NCBI RefSeq assembly: GCF_001043895.1
Contig: NZ_JTHF01000207.1
Span: forward strand, 1 to 43,641
Length of the DNA stretch: 43,641 bases
Reading direction: 5' to 3'
From: Methylobacterium indicum
GTDB taxonomy: Bacteria > Pseudomonadota > Alphaproteobacteria > Rhizobiales > Beijerinckiaceae
The position numbers were made by a program, and so were the translations under genes. Below, one piece after another: positions 8,847 through 16,141 of the stretch. The notes under the pieces are model-generated. The model did no database searches, was not told where the DNA came from, and saw nothing but the letters and a program-made list of their open reading frames with translations. Within the stretch, counting starts at the first letter, position 1. Each line of letters opens with the position of its first letter.

Positions 8847-10304
8847 ATGATTTTCGCGTCGTTCGAGTTTCTCGCTCTCTTCCTGCCCCTGTTCTTCGCC
8901 TGCTACTTCCTGATGCCGTTCCGGCATCGGAACTGGGTCATCCTGCTGTTCTCGTGGGGCTTCTACGCCTGGTGGCGGGTCGACTTCCTGGCGTTGCTGA
9001 TCGCCGTGACGGGGTTCACCTATACCGTCGCACGCTTGATGGACCGGGCGGGGCCGAAGAGCGACCGCGCCAAGCTCCTGATGATCCTCGGCCTCGTCGG
9101 CAATCTCGGGGTTCTGGCCTACTTCAAGTACGCCAATTTCGGGGTGGCGACGGTCAACCAGCTCCGGGGCGCGATGGGCCTGAGCCTGATGAGCTGGACC
9201 GAGGTCCTGCTGCCGATCGGCCTGTCCTTCTACGTCCTGCAATCGGTCTCCTACCTCGTCGACATCCGGCGGGGCACGGTGCCGGTCAGCCGCTCGCTCC
9301 TCGATTACGCGGCCTACAAGGCGATCTTCAGCCAGCTCATCGCCGGCCCGATCGTGCGCTACGCGGAGATCGCCAACGAGCTGAAGCTGCGGGAGCACTC
9401 GCTGCGGCAATTCGGGATCGGCGGTCGCACCTTCGCGATCGGGTTCGCCATGAAGGTGGCCGTCGCCGATACGCTGAGCCCCCTGGTCGATGCCGCCTTC
9501 TCGCTGACCCAGCCGACCCTGGCCGACAGCTGGATCGCCGCTCTCAGCTACACGCTGCAGCTCTACTTCGATTTCGCGGGCTACTCGCTGATGGCGATCG
9601 GCCTGGCGCGCATGATCGGCTTCTACTTCCCGCAGAACTTCGACAATCCCTACCTGTCGGGCTCGATCCAGGAATTCTGGCAGCGCTGGCACATGACGCT
9701 GTCGCGGTTCCTGCGGGACTACCTGTACATTCCCCTGGGCGGGAACCGCTCCGGGCCGGTGCGGACCTACGTCAACCTGATGCTGGTCATGGCGATCGGC
9801 GGCCTGTGGCACGGATCGAGCTGGAACTTCATCCTGTGGGGCGTGTGGCAGGGCGCGCTGCTCGGCACGCATCGCTGGTGGAGCCGCCGCCGCCCGCCCG
9901 GCGCCCCCACGCTCGCCTATCCGCTGGCCAACGCCCTGACGATGCTGGCGGTGATGATCGGCTGGGTGATCTTCCGCGCCAAGGACCTCGAGAGCGCCGG
10001 GCATGTCTATGCCGGCATGCTGGGGCTCAACGGCATCGGGCTCTCCGACGACTTCCTCTGGCAGATCACGCCGGACCGCCTCTGGTTCATCCCCGTGGCA
10101 CTCGCGATCGTCTACGTCCCGCTGCTGCGCGACCGGCTGTCCCGTCCGCGCCCCGCCCATCCCCACCCGGGCACCCCGGCCGTCCCGGAAATGAGCGGCC
10201 TGCGTCTCGCCGCCTGGACCGTCTCGCCGTTTGCCGCCTTCACCCTGGCCATCGTCATGCTCTACAGCCGCGATGCCGTCCCGTTCCTCTACTTCCAGTT
10301 CTGA
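8847..10304 (+). CDS. MBOAT O-acyltransferase, AlgI/WssH-like (cellulose acetylation)
   Basis: Multi-pass inner-membrane acyltransferase expected to move acetyl groups from a cytoplasmic donor to periplasmic acceptor proteins. About 485 residues. The N-terminus MIFASFEFLALFLPLFF is the classic AlgI-type start, so I chose the ATG at 8847 over an in-frame ATG at 8832. Diagnostic segments are EFWQRWHMTLSRFLRDYLYI, PLGGNR, and GGLWHGSSWNFILWG with the invariant MBOAT histidine; counted from the chosen start this is residue 322. The next gene begins two bases after the stop and is AlgJ/AlgX-like, the usual partner. In this cellulose context WssH is the best functional comparison. The substrate is inferred from context only. 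Confidence 0.93.
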   Translation: MIFASFEFLALFLPLFFACYFLMPFRHRNWVILLFSWGFYAWWRVDFLALLIAVTGFTYTVARLMDRAGPKSDRAKLLMILGLVGNLGVLAYFKYANFGVATVNQLRGAMGLSLMSWTEVLLPIGLSFYVLQSVSYLVDIRRGTVPVSRSLLDYAAYKAIFSQLIAGPIVRYAEIANELKLREHSLRQFGIGGRTFAIGFAMKVAVADTLSPLVDAAFSLTQPTLADSWIAALSYTLQLYFDFAGYSLMAIGLARMIGFYFPQNFDNPYLSGSIQEFWQRWHMTLSRFLRDYLYIPLGGNRSGPVRTYVNLMLVMAIGGLWHGSSWNFILWGVWQGALLGTHRWWSRRRPPGAPTLAYPLANALTMLAVMIGWVIFRAKDLESAGHVYAGMLGLNGIGLSDDFLWQITPDRLWFIPVALAIVYVPLLRDRLSRPRPAHPHPGTPAVPEMSGLRLAAWTVSPFAAFTLAIVMLYSRDAVPFLYFQF

Positions 10305-10306
10305 AC

Positions 10307-11485
10307 ATGGACGCCCCTCTCAATCGGCCCATCGTGGCCAACACGCGATCGCGCCGCAGCTCCCGCGACATCTCGGAGAGACTTCAGGGCGCCCTCGTCG
10401 TCGGGCTTCTGGCCCTCGGCGCTTGGCAGGGCTTCAGTGCCCTGGCCACCCCCGCCGCCCAGCGCCGGCTGGCGCAGGTGCGCAGCCTCGACGCGCTGCT
10501 CGACGGCCGCGCCGCCGCGGCGGTCAACTTCGTCGAGGCGCATTACCTGCCGGCCGACCCGATCCTGCGGGCCGCCGGCGGGGTGTTCCGGTGGCGGCTG
10601 TTCGGCTCCGGCGGCCCCCAGGTCGCGGTCGGCTGCGACGACTGGCTCTACCTGACCGAGGAGGCCCAGACCGTCCGGGGCGCGGAGGAGAATCTGGCGG
10701 CCCGGGCCGACATCGTCGCGCAGGTCGCGGCGGCTCTGGCCAGGCGCGGCATCGAGCTCGTGGTCGCGGTCGTTCCCGACAAGGCCCGGATCGAGCGCGC
10801 GACGCTCTGCAACGCGCCCCGCACCGCCCAGTCGATGGCGCGCTACGGGATATTCCAGGCGATGCTGCGGGAGCGACGCATCGCGAGCCTCGATCTCGCC
10901 CGGCGGCTGGAGCAGGCGCGGCAGGAGGGACCGGTCTATTACCGGACCGACACGCACTGGAACCAGCGCGGCGCGGCGATCGCCGCCAAGGCCGTCGCCG
11001 AGGCCGTGACGACGACGCTCGATCCGGGCTTCGCCTACCGGACGGAAGCGGCACCGGTCGAGACCGACGGCCCGGGCGATCTCCTCCGGCTGATGAGCCT
11101 CGACCTCGTTCCCGAAACCCTGTCCCCGCTCGGGATCAAGCTGCGTCCGGCCTCGGACCGGCAGTTCGTCGCCCGCACCGTCCAGACGGAGAAGCCGGCC
11201 GAGGCCGACGACCTCCTGGCGACCGGACCCGGCGACCAGGTCGTGCTCATCGGCAGCTCGTACTCGACGAACGCCAACTTCCAGGGAAGCCTGCAGGAGG
11301 CCTTGCGGGCGCCGGTCAACAACGTCGCCGAGGCCGGCGGCGGCTTTTCGGGGGCGGCGAGCACCTATTTCGGGGGAAGCGCCTTCGCCGAGTCGCCTCC
11401 GCGCCTGATCGTCTGGGAGATCCCCGAGCGGGCGCTGTCCAAGCCCCTGCAGGCGCAGGATCGCGCCCTGGCCGAGCTGAAGTAA
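10307..11485 (+). CDS. AlgJ/AlgX/WssI-like SGNH O-acetyltransferase (copy 1)
   Basis: 392 residues with one N-terminal hydrophobic segment (about residues 29-41), so it is probably membrane-anchored or exported to the periplasm. The family places acetyl groups on alginate (AlgJ/AlgX) or cellulose (WssI) using a Ser-His-Asp triad. Here Asp215 and His217 lie in YYRTDTHWNQRG, and the nucleophile is probably Ser318 in GSSYS. DDWLYLTEE near residue 111 is the usual N-terminal family motif. It starts two bases after the MBOAT gene, so the two are co-translated. The GSS replaces the more common GDS, but the serine itself is kept. Confidence 0.88.
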   Translation: MDAPLNRPIVANTRSRRSSRDISERLQGALVVGLLALGAWQGFSALATPAAQRRLAQVRSLDALLDGRAAAAVNFVEAHYLPADPILRAAGGVFRWRLFGSGGPQVAVGCDDWLYLTEEAQTVRGAEENLAARADIVAQVAAALARRGIELVVAVVPDKARIERATLCNAPRTAQSMARYGIFQAMLRERRIASLDLARRLEQARQEGPVYYRTDTHWNQRGAAIAAKAVAEAVTTTLDPGFAYRTEAAPVETDGPGDLLRLMSLDLVPETLSPLGIKLRPASDRQFVARTVQTEKPAEADDLLATGPGDQVVLIGSSYSTNANFQGSLQEALRAPVNNVAEAGGGFSGAASTYFGGSAFAESPPRLIVWEIPERALSKPLQAQDRALAELK

Positions 11486-11663
11486 CCGCAAATGATAACT
11501 ATGATCCAGTGTTTCGCCGCCGCCGGGCTGTAAACCGTTGCTTTCAAGCGTCGCGCGCGGCACTTTGTGGTTGTAGTCGTTTCTTCATCCAGTCGCACCA
11601 TGGATGTCCGGCGCCAGGATACTGGATGTGCCGGCGACTGTCGAATTTTGATCGGAAGCCGAC

Positions 11664-12326
11664 ATGCAAAACGTGCTTGCGGGACTGACGTTCCTCATCG
11701 TGGGCGATAGCCACTTCGTCACGAAGAATTACCTGATATCGACGCTGCAGGACGGTCTCTTGTCCAAAGGTGCTCAGGTCGAGACCTTCGGGGCCTGCGG
11801 CGTGCCCGCCGGGGCCTGGGTGGCGCCGCGACCGGTCGCCTGCGGCATCGCGAACCGCAGCGGCAAGGGCCCCGTCGTCGAGAACCGCACCCCGAAGGTC
11901 AAGTCCTGGAGCATCGACGCGCTGATCGATCAGACCAAGCCGAGCGTCGTCGTCGTGGGGATCGGCGATCCGATGGCCGGCTACAACCAGCGCGAGATGC
12001 AGAAGGGCTGGATCCGCGAGAACGTCGACGAATTGATCGGGCGCATCAAGGCTCACAACCTTCCCTGCGTCTGGATCGGACCGGGCTGGGGCAGCGAGGG
12101 CGGTCCCTACTCGAAGACCTTCGCGCGGGTGAAGGAATTCTCGGACTTCATGGCGACCTCGGTGGCGCCCTGCACGTATATCGATTCCCTGGCCCTCTCG
12201 AAGCCGGGAGAATGGCCGACCTTCGACGGTCAGCACTACACGGTCGCCGGTTACCAGAAGTGGGGCGCCGCATTGACCGACGCCATGCTGGCGAACCAGA
12301 CCGTGAAGGCTCTTCCGCGCAAGTAG
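11664..12326 (+). CDS. Small SGNH-fold protein, WssF-like in size and position
   Basis: 220 residues. FLIVGDSH (Ser16) is a block I SGNH motif and FDGQHYTVAGY gives the closing Asp188-x-x-His191, so all elements of an SGNH esterase or acetyltransferase are visible. A GGAAG ribosome-binding site lies six bases before the ATG. No signal peptide is visible: the catalytic block begins at residue 10, so the protein looks cytoplasmic unless the start is misplaced or export is unusual. It lies 178 bases after the AlgJ-like gene and before an AlgF-like gene. In Pseudomonas wss operons a similarly small SGNH-type protein (WssF) sits beside the Alg-like genes; equivalence here is inferred. Confidence 0.75.
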   Translation: MQNVLAGLTFLIVGDSHFVTKNYLISTLQDGLLSKGAQVETFGACGVPAGAWVAPRPVACGIANRSGKGPVVENRTPKVKSWSIDALIDQTKPSVVVVGIGDPMAGYNQREMQKGWIRENVDELIGRIKAHNLPCVWIGPGWGSEGGPYSKTFARVKEFSDFMATSVAPCTYIDSLALSKPGEWPTFDGQHYTVAGYQKWGAALTDAMLANQTVKALPRK

Positions 12327-12437
12327 AACCCGGCCGATCGACCCGGCAATGGAACGGCCGAGCGACGGACGAGCGGCGATCTCGCCGTCGGAACGGTGCG
12401 CCGCCGCCGGGCGTCTTGAGAAGGCATCAGCACAGCC

Positions 12438-13178
12438 ATGACCCATCCGCTCCACCGTCGCCGGCCGGGCCCATCCGAGGGCGGCCAATCCCGACTTCGC
12501 GGCGTTCTCCTGGCGGCCCTCCTCGGCCTGCCGATCCTGGTCGCCGGCGCGCCGGGCGCGGGAGCCCAGATGATGCTCTACGAGGACCGGCTGCCGGACG
12601 GCTACGCCTATGTCCGCTTCGCCAACGCCTCGCCGGACCGCCTCGACCTGAAGCCCGTCGGCTTCGCCGATCCGATGTCCCTCGGCACGACCGGGCAGGA
12701 GCGGGTGTCGCCCTATTACGTCGTCGAGGGCGTCGCCGGGCGCAAGGTCGAGGTCAAGGTCGAGGGCGCCAAGCCGCTCGAGATCGAGCTGAAGCCGGCC
12801 GGAATCCACACCGTGCTCATCGACAAGGCCGATGGCCGCCTGGGGACCAGGGTCGTCCTGGACCAGTCCGAGCTGAGCCAGACCAAGGCGAGGCTCGCCT
12901 TCTACAACGCCATGCCGTCCTGTGCCGCGGCGGGTCTGTACCTGGAGCCCAAGGGCCAGCCGGTGGTGGTCGATGTCGGCCCCAACATCATGCGGGGACG
13001 CTCGGTCAATCCGGCGCCGAACCCGCGGATGCGGGCGGCGTGCGGCACGACGCGCGTCGCCGAGCTCGATCTCGGGCCCCTCGATGCAGGAGGGCAATAC
13101 AGCGTCTGGCTGATCGCGCCCGGCGGCACGCCGAACGCCTTCCTGTCGAAGAACAAAATCGCGCCGTACCTGCGCTGA
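12438..13178 (+). CDS. AlgF/WssG-like periplasmic acetylation protein (copy 1)
   Basis: 246 residues. The signal segment has its hydrophobic core at about residues 23-40 and a likely cleavage after GAGA. The mature part starts MLYEDRLPDGYAYVRFANA, which is the AlgF hallmark (LY...P...A-VR-NA), and continues as a beta-rich protein. In alginate systems AlgF is a periplasmic partner that links acetyl transfer from AlgI/AlgJ to AlgX; here it would serve acetylation of cellulose. A second AlgF-like gene lies at 15454-16140. Only weak ribosome-binding sequence precedes the ATG. The family call rests on the N-terminal motif, size, signal peptide and neighbours. Confidence 0.8.
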   Translation: MTHPLHRRRPGPSEGGQSRLRGVLLAALLGLPILVAGAPGAGAQMMLYEDRLPDGYAYVRFANASPDRLDLKPVGFADPMSLGTTGQERVSPYYVVEGVAGRKVEVKVEGAKPLEIELKPAGIHTVLIDKADGRLGTRVVLDQSELSQTKARLAFYNAMPSCAAAGLYLEPKGQPVVVDVGPNIMRGRSVNPAPNPRMRAACGTTRVAELDLGPLDAGGQYSVWLIAPGGTPNAFLSKNKIAPYLR

Positions 13179-13194
13179 CCGGGACGTGACAGCC

Positions 13195-13956
13195 ATGGCT
13201 CGCTTCCGTCCCGGCCCCCGGGGCCTCGCCGCGCTCGCCCTCTCTCTCGCCCTGGGCGGGCAGGCGCTCGCGGCCTCCCGGTGTCCGGCCATCCCGCCGC
13301 GCGTGCCCCTCCCGGTGGAGGCCACGCCCACGGCCGTCCCGATCCCGGACTGGCGCCAGCGGGCCGACCAACTCACCCGGCAGGCCACGGCGCGGGACCT
13401 GTCCGGCACCCGCGTCGTCTTCATCGGCGATTCCATCACGCAGGGATGGGAGCCGACGATGTGGGACCTGTTCTGGGGCTCCTACGCCCCCCTGAACCTG
13501 GGATTGTGGGGCGACCTCACCCAGGGCGTGCTCTGGCGGCTGCACAACGGGCAATGGCCGAGTTCCCTAAAGCCGGACGTGGCGGTCGTCCTGATCGGCA
13601 CCAACAACGCGGGCTGGCGCAGCAAGCCCGAGGATACCGCGCTCGGCGTCGCCGAGATCGTCCGCTTCATCGAGACCCGCTCCCCGGCGACGAAGGTGCT
13701 GATCCTCGGGGTTCTGCCCCGCGGTGCCGACGCGTCGGCGCCCGAGCGCCCGACGAACGCGCAGGTGACCGCGCTGATCCGGCAATGCGCCGACGGAAAG
13801 ACCGTGTTCTTCGCCAATCCGGGGCGGACGATGGTCGACGGGGCCGGTCGGCTGTCGACCAACGTGATGTTCGACTTCCTGCACCCGACGATGGTCGGCT
13901 ACGCGATCCTGGGTGCGGCCATCGCCGAGGACGTCCGCCGCCTGGCCGGGCGCTAG
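13195..13956 (+). CDS. Secreted GDSL/SGNH esterase (PAF-acetylhydrolase-like)
   Basis: 253 residues from the ATG at 13195, which has GGGAC nine bases upstream; a GTG at 13186 is possible. A signal peptide (about residues 1-27, ending ALAA) directs it to the periplasm. All SGNH blocks are present: GDSIT with Ser80, GLWGD with Gly105, IGTNN with Asn137, and DFLHP with Asp227/His230. GLWGDLTQGVLWRL resembles PAF-acetylhydrolase-type GDSL proteins. It is the last gene of the plus-strand acetylation set, so it may remove or transfer acetyl groups on the polymer; this is inference. It ends about 130 bases before the convergent GH8 gene. Confidence 0.85.
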   Translation: MARFRPGPRGLAALALSLALGGQALAASRCPAIPPRVPLPVEATPTAVPIPDWRQRADQLTRQATARDLSGTRVVFIGDSITQGWEPTMWDLFWGSYAPLNLGLWGDLTQGVLWRLHNGQWPSSLKPDVAVVLIGTNNAGWRSKPEDTALGVAEIVRFIETRSPATKVLILGVLPRGADASAPERPTNAQVTALIRQCADGKTVFFANPGRTMVDGAGRLSTNVMFDFLHPTMVGYAILGAAIAEDVRRLAGR

Positions 13957-13960
13957 AGCG

Positions 13961-14002
13961 TTTTCCGACGAAGTGGAGGCTGGTTCGTCGAAGAAAATGC
14001 GG
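13961..14002. repeat. Small inverted-repeat (REP-like) element, copy 2
   Basis: TTTTCCGACGAA (13961-13972) faces TTCGTCGAAGAAAA (13984-13997). The perfect core stem is CGACGAA/TTCGTCG, followed by TGCGG. It lies four bases after a stop codon and between convergent genes, so it may also end transcription. Related pieces occur at 8408-8460. Confidence 0.55.
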
Positions 14003-14085
14003 CAAGACAACGACTGAGAGAGCTTCGCGATTGCAACGCGATCGTGACGTGCTCTAGCGGCGATCGCCCCGGGGGAGGGGGCGGG

Positions 14086-15234
14086 TCAGCGATCGAGGCA
14101 GGCCGGCCATGTCCGCCGCGCCGCCGACAAGGCCAGGATGTGGAGCACGGCGGGATAGTAGTTTTCCGATGGCGAGGGGGTGGCGAAGGACGCCGGCACC
14201 CTCGCACCGGACGCGATGCAGGCGGTCAGCGCACGGATTGCGGCGTAGCCCGGCTCTCCCATGCGCTCTCCCATGCGCTCGCCCGTCCGTCCGGCGAAGG
14301 GATCGACGATGGGCAGGCCGACGGGATCGCCATCGCTCCAGGCCGTCGCGAAGGCCTCGTAGAGGGCGCGGTCGTCCTGCCCCGCCATGGCCAGGTAGAG
14401 CGGAACCCGCACGGCATTGTACGACAGGGTCGCGGGAAAGCCGGCGGCGGGACGCGGGCGGTTGCCCGCCATGGCGATCCAGTCGGTCGGCACCCGGCTC
14501 GCCCCGAAGCGGGCACGCCTCACGAGATCGAGGCCCGAAGCCTCGAGGCGCCCCCACGGGAAGGCCGGCGCCACGGTCGCCAGGCGGGCGAAGGCCGGGA
14601 AGACCCAGTAGGACAGGTTCACCACCGGGCCGTCGCTCCGCTCGCCGGCACCGAACCCCGCGAGGCCGGGCATGATCAGCGGGCCGCCGGCCGCCTCCCA
14701 GAGCACGAGGCGCCCGCCGATCTCCTCGGCGATGCGCCGGGCCGCGTGGCGGAAGGGCCCGTCCGGCCAGCGCTCCGCCGCCTCCACCAGCGCCCATGCG
14801 ATGAGGATGTCGCCGTCCGTCGCGTTGTTCGGATCGCCGACCGGCACCGGGACGTCGGGCTCCCAGCGCCAGGCGAACAGCGCGTCCTTGCGCACCCTGA
14901 GCGCGAGGCGGGTCCAGTCCCAGATGCGCTCGAAGGTCGGGCGGTCGCCGGCCGCGGCCGCGAACAGCAGGCCGTAGCCCTGCCCCTCGCTGTGGCTGAT
15001 CCGGCCGTTCGCGGTATCGACGACGCGTCCCTCGCGGGTCACGAAGCGATCCTTGAAGCTCGACCACGCGGCCGGGTCGATCGACAGGCCTCGCCCGGCG
15101 GTGGGGGCGGGCGGTGCCCCCGAGGCTCCGGCGGCGCAAGGCCCGGGCGCGCCCGCGAGGACCAGGGCGAGGACGACCGCGCGGACGCGACGGCGCGAGC
15201 CCCGTCGCGCGAAAGTCCACCGCTCCGTCCGCAT
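14086..15234 (-). CDS. GH8 family protein (BcsZ-like) with Asn at the catalytic base position
   Basis: 382 residues with a cleavable signal (hydrophobic core about residues 18-30). BcsZ/CMCax enzymes are periplasmic endo-beta-1,4-glucanases that assist cellulose export. Family motifs are SHSEGQGYG with the acid Glu83 and NNATDGD with Asp140. The SYDAIRV motif that carries the base (Asp243 in E. coli BcsZ) reads SYNAVRVPLY here, giving Asn273 (codon at 14416-14418). Hydrolytic activity may therefore be low or absent. The start has a GAGGG site five bases upstream. It lies 219 bases downstream of the AlgJ/AlgF pair on the same strand. A 12-base tandem duplication adds a GERM repeat near the C-terminus. 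Confidence 0.9.
   Translation of the reverse strand: MRTERWTFARRGSRRRVRAVVLALVLAGAPGPCAAGASGAPPAPTAGRGLSIDPAAWSSFKDRFVTREGRVVDTANGRISHSEGQGYGLLFAAAAGDRPTFERIWDWTRLALRVRKDALFAWRWEPDVPVPVGDPNNATDGDILIAWALVEAAERWPDGPFRHAARRIAEEIGGRLVLWEAAGGPLIMPGLAGFGAGERSDGPVVNLSYWVFPAFARLATVAPAFPWGRLEASGLDLVRRARFGASRVPTDWIAMAGNRPRPAAGFPATLSYNAVRVPLYLAMAGQDDRALYEAFATAWSDGDPVGLPIVDPFAGRTGERMGERMGEPGYAAIRALTACIASGARVPASFATPSPSENYYPAVLHILALSAARRTWPACLDR
14254..14277. repeat. 12-bp tandem duplication inside the GH8 gene
   Basis: CTCTCCCATGCG occurs twice in direct succession, with a degenerate third unit after it. On the coding (minus) strand it produces GERMGERMGE. The repeat unit is a multiple of three, so the reading frame is kept. 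It is a likely slippage site. Confidence 0.7.
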
Positions 15235-15453
15235 GCCGTCCCTCGATCCGCCGCGACCGCGGGCTTGGCATAGATCGGGGCGACGCGAAACCGCCGGACG
15301 GCGCGGCGGAGGCCGTCACGGATCCGCTCAACCGTGCGGGGGCCCCGCCGCAATGCGATCCGGCCCGCGCCGGCCCGATCCTGGCTGCCCGCGGGGCCAC
15401 GACGCGGAAGGCAGGGACGTGCCGGACGGCCGGCCCTGCCGCCGGGATCGCGC

Positions 15454-16140
15454 TCAGGGTTTCCAGGCCGGCAGCGCGTCGCTGCCGACGATCAGCGTCG
15501 GCTGGTTCCGGAGGACGAGGAGCCAGACGCTGGTGGCGTTGCCGGCCTCGAGCTGGACCGGCTTGGCCGTCGTCGACCGCCCTTCGCGGCAGCCCGAGCT
15601 GAGCTGCACGCTCACCGGGTTCACCCCGCGCGACCGCTCGGTATCGACGGCGACGTCCGGAAAGACGACCGTGCTGGCCGGCTCCAGCCTCAGCGACGAG
15701 GGACCGCATTCCGGTGCGGCGTTGACGAACGAGAGCGAGGTGCGCGTCTGGTTCATCTCGTACCGGGACGCCATCGCCACGACCCGGATCGCCTCGCCGT
15801 CGCGGCGCACGACGAGGCTGACCTTCGTGGCGGGGCTCAGGCCGACGGTGCTGCGCACCTCCTGGCCCCCGGCCCGCACGACCAAGGGAAGGGAGGACGC
15901 ATCCGTCCGGTCGAGGTTGAGGTAGCTGCCGATGCGGGTCTCGTCGCGGATGCCGATCGTCTGGGGCGGCAGGAGGTCGGAGGTGACCGACACCTCGGTG
16001 TCCAGCGCGTTCACCACGCGCACGAAGATGGCATCGCGCTTGGGCTGCTGACCGTAGAGCGACCGCTCGGCGCGCGCCGCCGGGGCGGCGAGCAGGCAGG
16101 CTGCCGCGAGGCAGGTTCTGGCGAGGGGGCGGGCCGCCAT
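15454..16140 (-). CDS. AlgF/WssG-like periplasmic acetylation protein (copy 2)
   Basis: 228 residues with a clear Sec signal (about residues 1-24, ending ARA). The mature protein begins RSLYGQQPKRDAIFVRVVNA, the same LY...A-VRV-NA opening as AlgF and as the copy at 12438-13178. The rest is predicted beta-rich with a CGPSSL segment and one more Cys near the C-terminal third. Its start lies one base after the stop of the AlgJ/AlgX-like gene, with GGAG six bases upstream, so the two form a coupled pair. Sequence divergence from copy 1 is high, which suggests an old duplication or separate acquisition. Confidence 0.8.
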   Translation of the reverse strand: MAARPLARTCLAAACLLAAPAARAERSLYGQQPKRDAIFVRVVNALDTEVSVTSDLLPPQTIGIRDETRIGSYLNLDRTDASSLPLVVRAGGQEVRSTVGLSPATKVSLVVRRDGEAIRVVAMASRYEMNQTRTSLSFVNAAPECGPSSLRLEPASTVVFPDVAVDTERSRGVNPVSVQLSSGCREGRSTTAKPVQLEAGNATSVWLLVLRNQPTLIVGSDALPAWKP

Positions 16141-16141
16141 G

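Noticed and set aside
13961..14085. Intrinsic terminator between the convergent GDSL and GH8 genes
   Set aside because: A hairpin is present but no T-run follows; kept only as a REP-like repeat.
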